Positions 1 through 8,605 of a stretch of DNA of 64,000 bases are shown in pieces (the stretch's first letter is position 1; each line of letters starts with the position of its first letter). The notes below the pieces were generated by a model. It was not told where the DNA came from. It was given only the letters and a program-made list of their open reading frames with translations, and did no database searches. Location of the stretch: assembly GCF_030285925.1 (NCBI RefSeq), contig NZ_CP127251.1, forward strand, positions 2,356,001 to 2,420,000, given 5' to 3'. Source of the DNA: Devosia sp. YIM 151766 (GTDB lineage: Bacteria > Pseudomonadota > Alphaproteobacteria > Rhizobiales > Devosiaceae). The position numbers were made by a program, and so were the translations under genes.

Positions 1-2
1 TC

Positions 3-1859
3 GCCAGCGGCAAGGGCGTGAAGCGCGGGCGTGGCACGAGCTTCGTGCGCGCCCGGAACATCTCCGGCCACTGGCATCATCGCCAGCCGGGCAGCCGCCG
101 CGTGATCGTCAAGCAGCGCAGCATCCGGGCCGCATGGAAGGGCGGCCGCGCCCGCGCACATCTGCGCTATGTCCAGCGCGACGGCACGTCACGCGATGGC
201 GAGCGCGGCAGGCTCTATTCGGCGACCGAGGACCGCGCCGATGGCGACGCCTTCCTTGATCGCGGCAAGGACGACCGCCACCAGTTCAGATTCATCGTCT
301 CGCCCGAGGACGGCGCGGAGTTGTCGGACCTCACGGCCTACACCCGCGATTTCATGAAACAGGTGGAAGCCGACCTCGGCACGAAACTCGATTGGGTCGC
401 CGTCAATCACTACAACACCGGCCATTCCCATGTGCATGTCATTGTCAACGGCCGCGACGATACGGGCGGGGATCTAGTCATCAATGGCGACTATCTGTCC
501 GCTGGCCTGCGCGAACGCGCCAGCGAGCTTGCCAGTCTGGAACTCGGCCCCGTCACCGAGATCGAGCAGACCCGCAAGCTGTCCGCCGAAATCGACCAAG
601 ACCGTTTCACCCGCATCGACCGCGCCATGGTCGAGGAAGCCGATGCCCGTTTCCTCGACCTGCGCCATGAACCGGCGGAGCCGAAGCGGCAGTTCGAGCG
701 GACGCTGCGTTTGCGCAGGCTCGGCAAGCTGGAGAAGATGGGGCTGGCGACCGAGCACGCGCCCGCCGTTTGGGAATTGAGCAAGGACATGGAGCCTGCC
801 CTGCGCGAGCTAGGCGAGCGTGGCGACATTATCCGCACCATGCAGAAGGCGCTCGGCCCGCAGGGAGGCGAACGCGATCCCATGAGCTTCCAAATCCATG
901 ACGGAGCGCCCGAGACGCCTATCGTCGGTCGCGTCGTGGACAAGCACCTGTCCGACGAGCTGGGGGAGAACCTGACCGTTGTGGTGGACGGGATCGACGG
1001 CCGCACGCACCACATCGCCGGCATCGCGCCCGAGCGGCTGGAGGATGTCCGCATCGGCAGCGTCATTGAGGTCGGCCCGGCCGAGGCCACGGCCCGACCG
1101 TCCGACCGCTCCATCACAGCCATCGCCGAGGACGGCATCTATCGGCCGAGCCGCCATCTGGAGCAGGCGAAGTTTGAGGGCCGCGTTCCGAGCGGCGACT
1201 ATGAGGGCTATGTCGATGCCCATGTCCGCCGACTGGAGGCGCTACGCCGGGCCGGGATCGTCGAACGCATCGACGCAGATCAATGGCGCATTCCCGATGA
1301 TCTGGTCAGCCGCGCCGCCGTCCATGACGCCGGCCGCGACCGGCAGGCCAGCGTTCGCGTCCTGTCCCCGTTCGATCTAGGCAAGCAGGTCGGATCGGAT
1401 GGCGCGACCTGGCTGGACCGGCGATTGGTCCATAGCGAAACGGACGATCTTGCGCCGGCCGGCTTCGGACAGCAAGTGCGTGAGGCGATGGACCAGCGCC
1501 GCGAGCATCACATCGAAGAGGGCGACGCTGCCCGAGCGCGGAACGGCCGCATCTTCTATCGGCGCAGCCTTCTCGCCACCTTGCGCGAGCGGGAGGTCGC
1601 CCGCGTCGGCGCGGAGATGGCCGAAAGGAAGGGGCTGCCGTTCCGCGCCGCCACGGACGGCGAGAACGTCAGCGGCAAGTTCACCGGCACCGTGCAGCTA
1701 TCGAGCGGCAAGTTCGCGGTGGTCGAGCAATCTCATGAGTTCACCCTTGTCCCTTGGCGGCCAGTCATCGACCGCCAGCTCGGCCGCGAGGTCATGGGCG
1801 TCGTGCAGGGCGGATCGGTGTTGTGGCAGCTAGGGCGGCAAAGGGGGTTGGGACTTTAG
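3..1859 (+). CDS. VirD2-family relaxase with DUF3363 domain, 5' end cut by the window
   Basis: This relaxase would nick the ICE at oriT and lead the transferred strand into the recipient. The reading frame is open from the first bases, so the annotated GTG at 18 is probably not the true start. Family members usually begin with a longer basic N-terminus. The three-histidine metal motif is seen as NTGHSHVHVIVNG at about residues 138-150 of the visible part. It is preceded by a likely catalytic-tyrosine region (LRYVQRDG) and followed by a long C-terminal domain of DUF3363 type. The last 105 bp are repeated at 3760-3864. The resistance cargo begins directly downstream. Confidence 0.9.
   Translation, partial: ASGKGVKRGRGTSFVRARNISGHWHHRQPGSRRVIVKQRSIRAAWKGGRARAHLRYVQRDGTSRDGERGRLYSATEDRADGDAFLDRGKDDRHQFRFIVSPEDGAELSDLTAYTRDFMKQVEADLGTKLDWVAVNHYNTGHSHVHVIVNGRDDTGGDLVINGDYLSAGLRERASELASLELGPVTEIEQTRKLSAEIDQDRFTRIDRAMVEEADARFLDLRHEPAEPKRQFERTLRLRRLGKLEKMGLATEHAPAVWELSKDMEPALRELGERGDIIRTMQKALGPQGGERDPMSFQIHDGAPETPIVGRVVDKHLSDELGENLTVVVDGIDGRTHHIAGIAPERLEDVRIGSVIEVGPAEATARPSDRSITAIAEDGIYRPSRHLEQAKFEGRVPSGDYEGYVDAHVRRLEALRRAGIVERIDADQWRIPDDLVSRAAVHDAGRDRQASVRVLSPFDLGKQVGSDGATWLDRRLVHSETDDLAPAGFGQQVREAMDQRREHHIEEGDAARARNGRIFYRRSLLATLREREVARVGAEMAERKGLPFRAATDGENVSGKFTGTVQLSSGKFAVVEQSHEFTLVPWRPVIDRQLGREVMGVVQGGSVLWQLGRQRGLGL
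1755..1859 (+). repeat. Relaxase 3'-end repeat, copy 1 (native end of the relaxase gene)
   Basis: These 105 bp, stop codon included, recur at 3760-3864 with exactly the same length. The first ~64 bp differ by one base and the last third is more divergent. Both copies encode the same peptide start (WRPVIDRQLGREVMGVVQGG) and each has its own stop. The divergence suggests that the second copy came from a related relaxase allele and not from a recent simple duplication. Confidence 0.85.
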
Positions 1860-1940
1860 AGCACCTGAAACGGCGTTGCGACACCGGCGCTATTCGGATA
1901 GGAGATAGATATTCGTATTGCCAAGTGTGGAGCTATCAGC

Positions 1941-1970
1941 ATGGGAAACGCTAAGTCAGCAGACAAGTAA
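1941..1970 (+). CDS. Leader peptide of the floR attenuator (MGNAKSADK)
   Basis: A nine-codon ORF with a GGAG Shine-Dalgarno sequence eight bases upstream encodes MGNAKSADK. It closely resembles the cmlA leader peptide MSTSKNADK that mediates chloramphenicol-inducible translational attenuation: the K-x-A-D-K ending and stop position are the same. A 12-bp perfect hairpin starts at the very next base after the stop codon, as expected for a ribosome-stalling attenuator. The match to cmlA is from memory of that leader; the ORF and hairpin are read directly. Confidence 0.75.
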   Translation: MGNAKSADK

Positions 1971-1999
1971 GCCGCAACAACAAGCACTGTTGTTGCGGC
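1971..1999 (+). promoter_or_regulatory. Attenuator hairpin upstream of floR
   Basis: GCCGCAACAACA pairs perfectly with TGTTGTTGCGGC around a 5-base loop. The stem begins directly after the leader-peptide stop codon. It lacks a following U-run, so it is more likely a translational or message-stability attenuator than a rho-independent terminator. floR starts 79 bases downstream with only a weak ribosome binding site. Confidence 0.75.
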
Positions 2000-2077
2000 G
2001 TTCTGTAAGATCAATCCCAATCTGATTGTTGACGAGCAGACGCCGCCCGGAATCTTTAATCGAGCGGTTGATTCGTC

Positions 2078-3292
2078 ATGACTATCACACGCCCCGCGTG
2101 GGCCTATACGTTGCCGGCAGCCCTGCTGCTGATGGCTCCCTTCGACATCCTCGCGTCACTGGCGATGGATATTTATCTCCCCGTCGTCCCAGCGATGCCC
2201 GGCATCCTAAACACGACGCCATCCATGATCCAGCTCACGTTGAGCCTCTACATGGTCATGCTCGGCGTGGGACAGGTGATCTTTGGCCCAATATCGGATC
2301 GCATCGGGCGACGGCCGATCTTGCTTGCGGGTGGGGCGCTTTTCATCGTCGCTTCTCTCGGAGCGGCATGGTCGTCAACGGCCGCAGCCTTCGTCGCTTT
2401 TCGCCTGCTACAAGCGGTCGGCGCGTCGGCGGCGTTGGTAGCGACGTTCGCGACGGTTCGCGACGTTTATGCCAGCCGCCCCGAGGGTGTCGTCATCTAC
2501 GGTCTTTTCAGTTCGATGCTGGCCTTCGTGCCCGCCCTTGGCCCCATCGCCGGAGCACTGATCGGCGAGTTTTTCGGATGGCGGGCGATATTCGTCACGC
2601 TGGCTGCACTTGCGTTGCCTGCACTCTTGAACGCCGGTTTCAGATGGCACGAAACCCGCCCCTCGGATGAAGTAAACACACGCCGTTCCGTTTTGCCTAT
2701 CTTCGTGAGTCCAACCTTTTGGGTTTACACGGTCGGCTTTAGCGCTGGCATGGGCACCTTCTTCGTCTTCTTCTCGACAGCCCCCCGAGTGCTCATAGGC
2801 CAAGCCGATTATTCCGAAATCGGGTTCAGTTTGGCTTTCGCCACTGTCGCACTCGCCATGATTGTGACAACCCGTTTCGCGAAGTCCTTTGTAGCCAGAT
2901 GGGGCATTGCGGGATGCGCGGCGCGTGGGATGGCGTTGCTCGTTTGCGGGGCGATTCTGTTGGGAATCGGTGAATTTTTCGGCTCACCATCGTTCCTCAG
3001 CTTCATCCTGCCAATGTGGGTAATGGCAGTCGGTATTGTCTTCACGGTGTCCGTCACCGCCAATGGTGCTCTCGCACAGTTCGACGACATCGCAGGATCG
3101 GCAGTCGCCTTCTATTTCTGCGTCCAAAGCCTGATCGTCAGCATCGTCGGGACACTAGCGGTAACGCTGTTGAACGGAGATACGGCTTGGCCCGTGATCT
3201 GTTACGCCACGACGATGGCGATGCTAGTTTCGACGGGTCTTGCGCTACTTCGATTCCGTGACGTTCACGCCGAGAGGTCGCCGGTCGTCTGA
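2078..3292 (+). CDS. floR: Chloramphenicol/florfenicol efflux MFS transporter FloR
   Basis: The 404-aa protein has the exact length and nearly the sequence of FloR, a 12-TM drug:proton antiporter of the Bcr/CflA group that exports chloramphenicol and florfenicol across the inner membrane. Recognisable features are the N-terminal MTITRPAWAYTLPAALLLM, the MFS loop motif GPISDRIGRRPILLAG (about residues 70-85) and the C-terminal KSPVV-like end (here RSPVV). Scattered substitutions relative to the FloR of Salmonella SGI1 are visible (for example EFFGWRAIF), so this is a variant allele. The start at 2078 is fixed by an in-frame stop just upstream. An attenuator leader precedes it and a lysR remnant follows 28 bp downstream. 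Confidence 0.95.
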   Translation: MTITRPAWAYTLPAALLLMAPFDILASLAMDIYLPVVPAMPGILNTTPSMIQLTLSLYMVMLGVGQVIFGPISDRIGRRPILLAGGALFIVASLGAAWSSTAAAFVAFRLLQAVGASAALVATFATVRDVYASRPEGVVIYGLFSSMLAFVPALGPIAGALIGEFFGWRAIFVTLAALALPALLNAGFRWHETRPSDEVNTRRSVLPIFVSPTFWVYTVGFSAGMGTFFVFFSTAPRVLIGQADYSEIGFSLAFATVALAMIVTTRFAKSFVARWGIAGCAARGMALLVCGAILLGIGEFFGSPSFLSFILPMWVMAVGIVFTVSVTANGALAQFDDIAGSAVAFYFCVQSLIVSIVGTLAVTLLNGDTAWPVICYATTMAMLVSTGLALLRFRDVHAERSPVV

Positions 3293-3320
3293 CCGGCGAC
3301 TGGCAGGACGGTCGGCACCC

Positions 3321-3759
3321 ATGCGGCGCACCCGTCATCGCAGCTTCATGAATGGCGGTATCCTGTCCGGCAGGATACCGCTCATTTCCCTTGTTCAGTT
3401 CATGGCCGTTGCCGAGCATCTGAATTTTCGGCACGCGGCCAACGCGCTCGGCGTCAGTCAGTCGAGCGTCAGCGCGCGCGTGAAGGCGCTGGAGAAAATC
3501 TTGGTGTCCTGCTGTTCGAGCGCCATGCGCGATGCGTCCGGCTAACGGATGCAGGCAGACATTTCATGGAGCTGGTCGCGGTGGGCGTCGATCAGCTCGA
3601 TCACGCCGTCAAGACCGCCGACATGACAGCGCAAGGCGAATGCGGCCGGCTACGCATCGGTGTCTATGCCCTGATTCCGGGCAGCTTCCTTGCAGAGCTG
3701 GTCGGCCAGTATCGGAAGGACCATCCCAATCTCGACATCGAAATCACGGAGGGCACCGC
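3321..3759 (+). pseudogene. Truncated and frameshifted LysR-family regulator (copy 1)
   Basis: The first part (from MRRTRHRS) matches the N-terminal HTH of the two other LysR genes in the window (LNFRHAANALGVSQSSVSAR). Compared with those copies, one base is missing near 3491-3500 just after KALE, which throws translation into a stop at 3543. The correct frame resumes downstream as VDQLDHAVKTAD. The homology ends abruptly at ITEGTA (about 3759), where the relaxase 3'-end repeat begins. The effector-binding domain is therefore mostly lost and the gene should be inactive. It lies directly behind floR in the same direction. Confidence 0.85.
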
Positions 3760-3864
3760 TGGCGGCCGGTCATCGACCGCCAGCTCGGCCGCGAGGTCAT
3801 GGGCGTCGTGCAGGGCGGATCGGAATCGTGGCAACTCGCGCGGCAGAGGGGGATAAGCCTCTAA
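3760..3864 (+). repeat. Relaxase 3'-end repeat, copy 2
   Basis: This orphan copy of the relaxase C-terminal coding end is fused behind the truncated lysR and runs to its own stop (TAA at 3862-3864), which touches the last codon of the convergent tetR(G). It marks the left edge of the tet module in the same way that the real relaxase end marks the left edge of the floR module. Confidence 0.85.
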
Positions 3865-4487
3865 TCTGTTGTAGATGAACGTAGCCGCTCGAAACCGGTG
3901 ATGAGGCTGTCAAGTCCGAAGTTGAACGCAGCATCTATGCCTTCTGTTTCCAACTCGTGAAACAGATCGTGCAGGAAGGACGATGCTGCCTGCCCGGACA
4001 CATCTGATCTGTCCGACATTCTCTCATCGGCATCAGATGCCTGCTGCTCGAGAACGGAACCGACCACATAGTGACTGACCGCCCGGAGCGCCCAAACAGC
4101 GTGCTTCGGACCAAAGCCCGCCGCGCAGAGAAAGCGTATTTGTGTCTCGGCAGTGCCAAAATTCGGTTCTGTCGGTCGAGTGCCGGCATGGATGCGCGCC
4201 CCGTCGCGATAATAGAGCAACGCCGTTCTGAAACTCTGGGCGTTCTCTTTCAGGAATAGCCGCCAGTCTTCGTTCTCTTCGGGTAGCGAGCGGGTGTGGC
4301 GTTCCGTCAACATCGCCTCCGCAAGTGCGTCAAGCAGCGCGCGCTTGCTCTGGAAATGCCAGTAAAGCGCAGGCTGCTGAACCTTGAGGCGTTCAGCGAG
4401 CTTTCGCGTCGTCAGGTTGTCCATGCCAACCTCGTTCAGCAGCTCCAGCGCCGCTGCGATCACGGTGCCTTTGTCCAGTTTGGTCAT
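3861..4487 (-). CDS. tetR(G): Tetracycline repressor TetR, class G
   Basis: The 208-aa protein matches class G TetR from end to end: an N-terminal helix-turn-helix (TTRKLAERLKVQQPALYWHF, about residues 25-45) and the tetracycline-binding TetR_C domain containing HAGTRPTEPNFGTAE. It represses itself and the divergent tetA(G) by binding two operators in the 104-bp gap between them, and releases DNA on binding tetracycline-Mg. Its stop overlaps the end of the relaxase-tail repeat, so the acquired segment joins ICE sequence almost exactly at the end of tetR. Confidence 0.95.
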   Translation of the reverse strand: MTKLDKGTVIAAALELLNEVGMDNLTTRKLAERLKVQQPALYWHFQSKRALLDALAEAMLTERHTRSLPEENEDWRLFLKENAQSFRTALLYYRDGARIHAGTRPTEPNFGTAETQIRFLCAAGFGPKHAVWALRAVSHYVVGSVLEQQASDADERMSDRSDVSGQAASSFLHDLFHELETEGIDAAFNFGLDSLITGFERLRSSTTD

Positions 4488-4515
4488 TCACGTTCCTCTG
4501 CCAGTGCTTGACAAT

Positions 4516-4558
4516 TTATCAACGATAATTTCTATGTCTATGTTCTTATCATTGATAA
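4516..4558. promoter_or_regulatory. Paired tet operators between tetR(G) and tetA(G)
   Basis: Two palindromes, TTATCAACGATAA (4516-4528) and TTATCATTGATAA (4546-4558), have centres 30 bp apart in the divergent promoter region. They have the arrangement and core (TATCA..GATA) of tetO1/tetO2, the binding sites of the TetR repressor. A TTGACA-like -35 element (TTGACAATT) overlaps the first one. Confidence 0.85.
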
Positions 4559-4591
4559 AGTCGCTCGCATTGAGCGGCGCTGGAGTTTCAG

Positions 4592-5767
4592 GTGCGCAGC
4601 TCTGCCATCATCGCCCTGCTGATCGTCAGTCTCGACGCCATGGGACTCGGCCTCATCATGCCGGTCCTTCCGACGCTTCTGCGCGAGCTTGTGCCGGCGG
4701 AACAGGTCGCTGGTCACTATGGTGCTTTGCTGTCACTCTATGCGTTGATGCAGGTCGTCTTCGCGCCCGTGCTTGGAAAATTTTCAGATGCTTACGGCCG
4801 GCGTCCGGTGCTTCTGGCTTCTCTTGCGGGGGCCGCAGTCGATTACACGATTATGGCATCAGCGCCGGTCTTATGGGTTCTCTATATCGGCCGACTCGTT
4901 TCTGGCGTCACGGGAGCAACCGGAGCCGTAGCTGCCTCAACCATTGCCGATTCGACGGGGGAAGGTTCTCGCGCACGCTGGTTCGGCTACATGGGGGCCT
5001 GTTATGGAGCAGGCATGATTGCCGGGCCAGCACTTGGTGGCATGCTCGGTGGTATTTCTGCCCATGCTCCGTTTATCGCCGCTGCCCTTCTCAACGGCTT
5101 CGCGTTCCTGCTTGCCTGCATTTTTCTCAAGGAGACTCATCACAGCCATGGCGGGACCGGAAAGCCGGTTCGCATCAAACCATTCGTTCTGTTCCGGCTG
5201 GATGATGCATTGCGCGGGCTAGCTGCGCTTTTCGCAGTCTTCTTCATTATTCAACTGATCGGCCAAGTGCCTGCGGCCCTATGGGTCATCTATGGCGAGG
5301 ACCGTTTTCAGTGGGACACCACGACTGTTGGTTTGTCGCTTGCGGCATTTGGAGCAACACATGCGATCTTCCAAGCGTTTGTTACCGGCCCGCTTTCAAG
5401 CCGGCTTGGAGAGCGGCGCACGCTACTCTTTGGCATGGCTGCGGATGCGACTGGCTTCATTCTTCTGGCTTTTGCCACGCAGGGATGGATGGTGTTCCCG
5501 ATTTTGTTGCTGCTTGCCGCCGGAGGTGTTGGCATGCCGGCCTTGCAGGCAATGCTTTCAAACAATGTCAGCAGTAACAAGCAAGGAGCTTTACAGGGAA
5601 CGCTTACAAGCCTCACCAATCTAAGCTCTATCGCGGGACCGCTTGGCTTCACGGCACTCTATTCTGCCACCATAGGAGCATGGAACGGTTGGGTTTGGAT
5701 TGTCGGCGCGATCCTCTATTTAATATGTCTGCCAATACTACTCAGACCTTTCGCAACTTCATTGTGA
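4592..5767 (+). CDS. tetA(G): Tetracycline efflux transporter Tet(G)
   Basis: The 391-aa MFS protein starts at GTG with MRSSAIIALLIVSLDAMGLG, as class G does, and has the motif GKFSDAYGRRPVLL in the first cytoplasmic loop (about residues 65-78). It exports the tetracycline-Mg complex in exchange for protons and should span the membrane 12 times. The length is exactly that of Tet(G), with a few substitutions, so it should be functional. It is divergent from tetR(G), and an intact lysR follows 20 bp after its stop in the same direction. Confidence 0.95.
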   Translation: MRSSAIIALLIVSLDAMGLGLIMPVLPTLLRELVPAEQVAGHYGALLSLYALMQVVFAPVLGKFSDAYGRRPVLLASLAGAAVDYTIMASAPVLWVLYIGRLVSGVTGATGAVAASTIADSTGEGSRARWFGYMGACYGAGMIAGPALGGMLGGISAHAPFIAAALLNGFAFLLACIFLKETHHSHGGTGKPVRIKPFVLFRLDDALRGLAALFAVFFIIQLIGQVPAALWVIYGEDRFQWDTTTVGLSLAAFGATHAIFQAFVTGPLSSRLGERRTLLFGMAADATGFILLAFATQGWMVFPILLLLAAGGVGMPALQAMLSNNVSSNKQGALQGTLTSLTNLSSIAGPLGFTALYSATIGAWNGWVWIVGAILYLICLPILLRPFATSL

Positions 5768-5787
5768 TTGAGTCATGGCGAATTGGT

Positions 5788-6774
5788 ATGCGTAGACTTA
5801 CGAGGAATGACGGATTAAATCCGTTGAGCCATCATCTCCTCTCGGGGCGAGTGCCGATGATGACCTTAGTTCACACTCTCGCCGTCGCCGAATATCTGAA
5901 CTTCCGCCACGCCGCCAATGCGCTCGGCGTGGCGCAATCCAGCGTCAGCGCCCGCGTGAAGGCGCTGGAAGAAGACCTTGGCATCCTTCTGTTCGAGCGC
6001 CATGCGCGGGGTGTTCGGTTGACCGAGGCTGGACGCCACTTCGTCGAGCGGATAGCCGCAGGCATCGACCAACTCGACCATGCGGTGAAGACCGCCGGCA
6101 TGGCGGCAGCCGGAGAAAGCGGCCGGCTTCGCATCGGTATCCATGCCCTGATCCCTCGCAGCTTCCTCGCAAAGCTGATCGGCCAATACCGCGAAGACCA
6201 CCCCGGCGTTGAAGTCGAAATGACCGAAGGCACAGCCCGCGAAGCGGTGATGCAGCTTCGCGCCGACCGGCTGGACGTGGTGTTCGTCGCCGGCACGCCC
6301 GAGTTGCCCGACTGCCATTCCCGCCGCATATGGACCGAACCGCTCTTGGCGGTGTTACCGGAGCAGCATCCGCTCGCCGAGCGGTCGGCCGTTACATGGG
6401 CCGATCTGGCGGGCGAGACGTTCCTTGTTCGGCATGGCGGCACCGGCCCGCAGGTTCATAGCCATATCGTGCTGCGCCATGCCGGACGCTGGCCCGCGCC
6501 GTCGATCCTGCGCTTCGACGTGGGGCGCGGCGCGCTGCTGTCCATGGTCGGACAGGGCTTCGGCATCACCATCGTCGGGGCCGCCTCGGCGCTGTTGCCG
6601 ACAACCGGCATTGTCTTCCTGCCCTTCGCCGATGAGCCCGAGCCGGTCGCCTTCTCGGCTGTCTGGTCGCCGTCCAACCGCAGCGCCGCGCTGCGCAACC
6701 TGCTCACGGTCGCCAGCGACATGGGCCGGCAGGTCTGCACGAATTCAGTACCGCCACGGATAGCGAGGGCGTGA
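5788..6774 (+). CDS. LysR-family transcriptional regulator (copy 2)
   Basis: This is a complete LysR protein of about 328 aa: HTH near residues 25-60 (LNFRHAANALGVAQSSVSAR) and a LysR substrate domain (RLRIGIHALIPRSFLAKLIG onward). The start at 5788 gives MRRLTRN, matching the MRR beginnings of the other two copies; an alternative is ATG 5857. It is very similar to the gene at 8739-9737 over most of its length, but its last ~20 residues differ, which suggests a recombination junction near the 3' end. The regulated gene is unknown. It lies 20 bp behind tetA(G) and may be co-transcribed with it. Confidence 0.85.
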   Translation: MRRLTRNDGLNPLSHHLLSGRVPMMTLVHTLAVAEYLNFRHAANALGVAQSSVSARVKALEEDLGILLFERHARGVRLTEAGRHFVERIAAGIDQLDHAVKTAGMAAAGESGRLRIGIHALIPRSFLAKLIGQYREDHPGVEVEMTEGTAREAVMQLRADRLDVVFVAGTPELPDCHSRRIWTEPLLAVLPEQHPLAERSAVTWADLAGETFLVRHGGTGPQVHSHIVLRHAGRWPAPSILRFDVGRGALLSMVGQGFGITIVGAASALLPTTGIVFLPFADEPEPVAFSAVWSPSNRSAALRNLLTVASDMGRQVCTNSVPPRIARA

Positions 6775-6808
6775 GCCGAAGTGGTCGCGGAAGCACCGTC
6801 CGGGACTG

Positions 6809-8071
6809 TTATTGCCATCGCCGGAAAGCGACACTTGCATTAACGCCGCCAAAGCCGAATCCGTTGGAAATGGCATGTTCCATGAGAACGGGCCGCGCAG
6901 ATCGGTGAACTAGGTCGATACCTGCGGCAACAGGATCGGGGTTTTCTAAGTTTCTCGTGGGGGGAGCGATTTGATCCCGTAGGGCGAGTATCGTGAAGAT
7001 TGCCTCAATACCACCTGCGGCACCAAGTAGGTGCCCCGTCGCCGATTTCGTGGCGCTTACGGCCACATCATGATTGCCAAACACGGATTTTATCGCGGCA
7101 ATTTCTCCTCGATCTCCTACGGGAGTGGAGGTGGAATGAGCGTTCAAATGTTGAATATCGATTGGCTTCAACCCGGCACTCTGGAGCGCGATTTTCATCG
7201 CACGGGCCGCACCTCGACCGTCCTCTGGACCGGCAGTCATATGGTGTGCATCAGCGCTTGTGCCGTATCCCACCAATTCGGCTATGGGCGTGGCACCCCG
7301 AGCCAGGGCATGTTCCAATTCCTCTATGACGATCAGACCCGCCCCTTCGGACATTACGAAACCATCGCGCTCGGTGTCGAACGGCCTCGACGCCATTTCC
7401 GGCGTAGTATTGTACCCCATGGATAGTGCTCGCGCGGCAGCAAATGCCCCGAGACTAACCGTATCAATGCACGCTTCTGCCCCGCCGCACAGAGCGATGT
7501 CGGCTTCGTTGGAGCGTATCAGCCGCGCGGCGTCGCCGATGGCCTGAACGCTGGCAGCGCAGGCGGTTACAGGCGTGCCAATTGGGCCTGTAAATCCATA
7601 CCTGATGGTAACCTGTCCCGCCGCGAGGTTGGCAAGAAACGATGGTACGGTAAACGGTGATAGCCTCCGTGGCCCCCGAGTGTCGGTTATGCGAACTGCC
7701 GAAGCGATAGCGGGAAACCCGCCTATACCAGAAGCAATAATCGTTGCTGTGCGCTCAAATTCGTAGTCGCTCGCGGGATGCCATCCCGCCGTTTCAAGAG
7801 CCTCCTTTGCGGCCGCAAGTGCAAACAGAATGAAGCGATCCATTTTTCGTTGATCCTTTGTGTCAACGATCAAATCGGGATCGAAACCGGCTTCGGAATC
7901 TTCAATCAGGCTAGGAACGAGTCCCCCGATTTTCACTGGTAGATTGCTGGAAATTTCATCAGGCAATGTTCTAATGCCTGATTTTCCATCAAGGAGTCTG
8001 TTCCAGCTTATTTCAGCCCCGGAACCAAGAGGGCCGACTAAACCCATGCCGGTCACAACAATTCGACGCAT
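6809..8071 (-). CDS. Beta-ketoacyl-ACP synthase II (FabF-like), ICE cargo
   Basis: The 420-aa condensing enzyme extends acyl-ACP with malonyl-ACP in fatty acid synthesis. The full catalytic set is present: Cys171 in VTACAASVQAIGDAA, His312 in LNAHSTSTP, and Lys342/His347 in TKSATGHLLGAAGG, so it should be active. The sequence type (ACAASVQAIGDAARLI, NAHSTSTPVGD) looks more like betaproteobacterial or actinobacterial KAS II than the usual alphaproteobacterial FabF (NAHGTST). It sits in an operon behind an HxlR regulator, four bases apart. A second FabF on a resistance ICE could act as a bypass for FabF inhibitors (thiolactomycin, cerulenin or platensimycin types); this is inference. Confidence 0.85.
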   Translation of the reverse strand: MRRIVVTGMGLVGPLGSGAEISWNRLLDGKSGIRTLPDEISSNLPVKIGGLVPSLIEDSEAGFDPDLIVDTKDQRKMDRFILFALAAAKEALETAGWHPASDYEFERTATIIASGIGGFPAIASAVRITDTRGPRRLSPFTVPSFLANLAAGQVTIRYGFTGPIGTPVTACAASVQAIGDAARLIRSNEADIALCGGAEACIDTVSLGAFAAARALSMGYNTTPEMASRPFDTERDGFVMSEGAGLIVIEELEHALARGATPIAELVGYGTSADAHHMTAGPEDGRGAARAMKIALQSAGLKPIDIQHLNAHSTSTPVGDRGEIAAIKSVFGNHDVAVSATKSATGHLLGAAGGIEAIFTILALRDQIAPPTRNLENPDPVAAGIDLVHRSARPVLMEHAISNGFGFGGVNASVAFRRWQ

Positions 8072-8075
8072 TGGA

Positions 8076-8585
8076 TTATTCCGCTCCTTTTTCTGAGCTT
8101 ATCCGCTTCACGCGGTTTATGACGCGCATCGTTTCTTCCGTTGCCGCTGGGCCTGCTAGAAGAACCGTGTTTTCAGGAGTGATTTTTTCTCCAGTATCCG
8201 CATCGACTATGATGGCGTTTCGTTCCCTACCAGTTTCCCTGTCGCCAAGGCGCATGGCTATTTCATTGGGCGCAAGGTTCCGGTTTCCCCATGCGAACAG
8301 GGCGATTGCTACCGGATAGAAATCTCGCCCTTTGTCGGTAAGGACGTATTCAAATCGAGGCGGATGATCATTGTATCGTTGCCTTTCAAACAACCCTTCG
8401 GCTGTGAGATGTTTCAATCGCCTCGCCAAAATGTTCGCGGAAATACCGAGATTCTTCTCGAATTCATCGAATTTGCTCAACCCTTGGAAGGCGTCCCGCA
8501 GGATCAAGATGCTCCACCAGTCACCGACGCTTTCCAGCGCTCGGGCTGCGGGACACTCTAATGACAGAAAGCTTGTTCGTTGCAT
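8076..8585 (-). CDS. HxlR-family winged-helix transcriptional regulator
   Basis: The 169-aa protein begins with the typical HxlR pattern: CPAARALESVGDWWSILILR followed by FDEFEKNLGISANILARRLKHL and YVLTDKGRDFYPV. There is a C-terminal extension of about 60 residues. HxlR proteins often sense reactive electrophiles or quinones and regulate neighbouring genes. It precedes the fabF-like gene by four bases on the same strand, so it probably controls its own operon. A near-perfect 17-bp palindrome lies 20 bp upstream of its start. Confidence 0.88.
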   Translation of the reverse strand: MQRTSFLSLECPAARALESVGDWWSILILRDAFQGLSKFDEFEKNLGISANILARRLKHLTAEGLFERQRYNDHPPRFEYVLTDKGRDFYPVAIALFAWGNRNLAPNEIAMRLGDRETGRERNAIIVDADTGEKITPENTVLLAGPAATEETMRVINRVKRISSEKGAE

Positions 8586-8605
8586 GACACATCCATAATG
8601 GTGTA

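Noticed and set aside
1971..1999. Hairpin before floR as a transcription terminator
   Set aside because: No T-run follows, and the stem begins directly after a leader-peptide stop, which fits an attenuator better.
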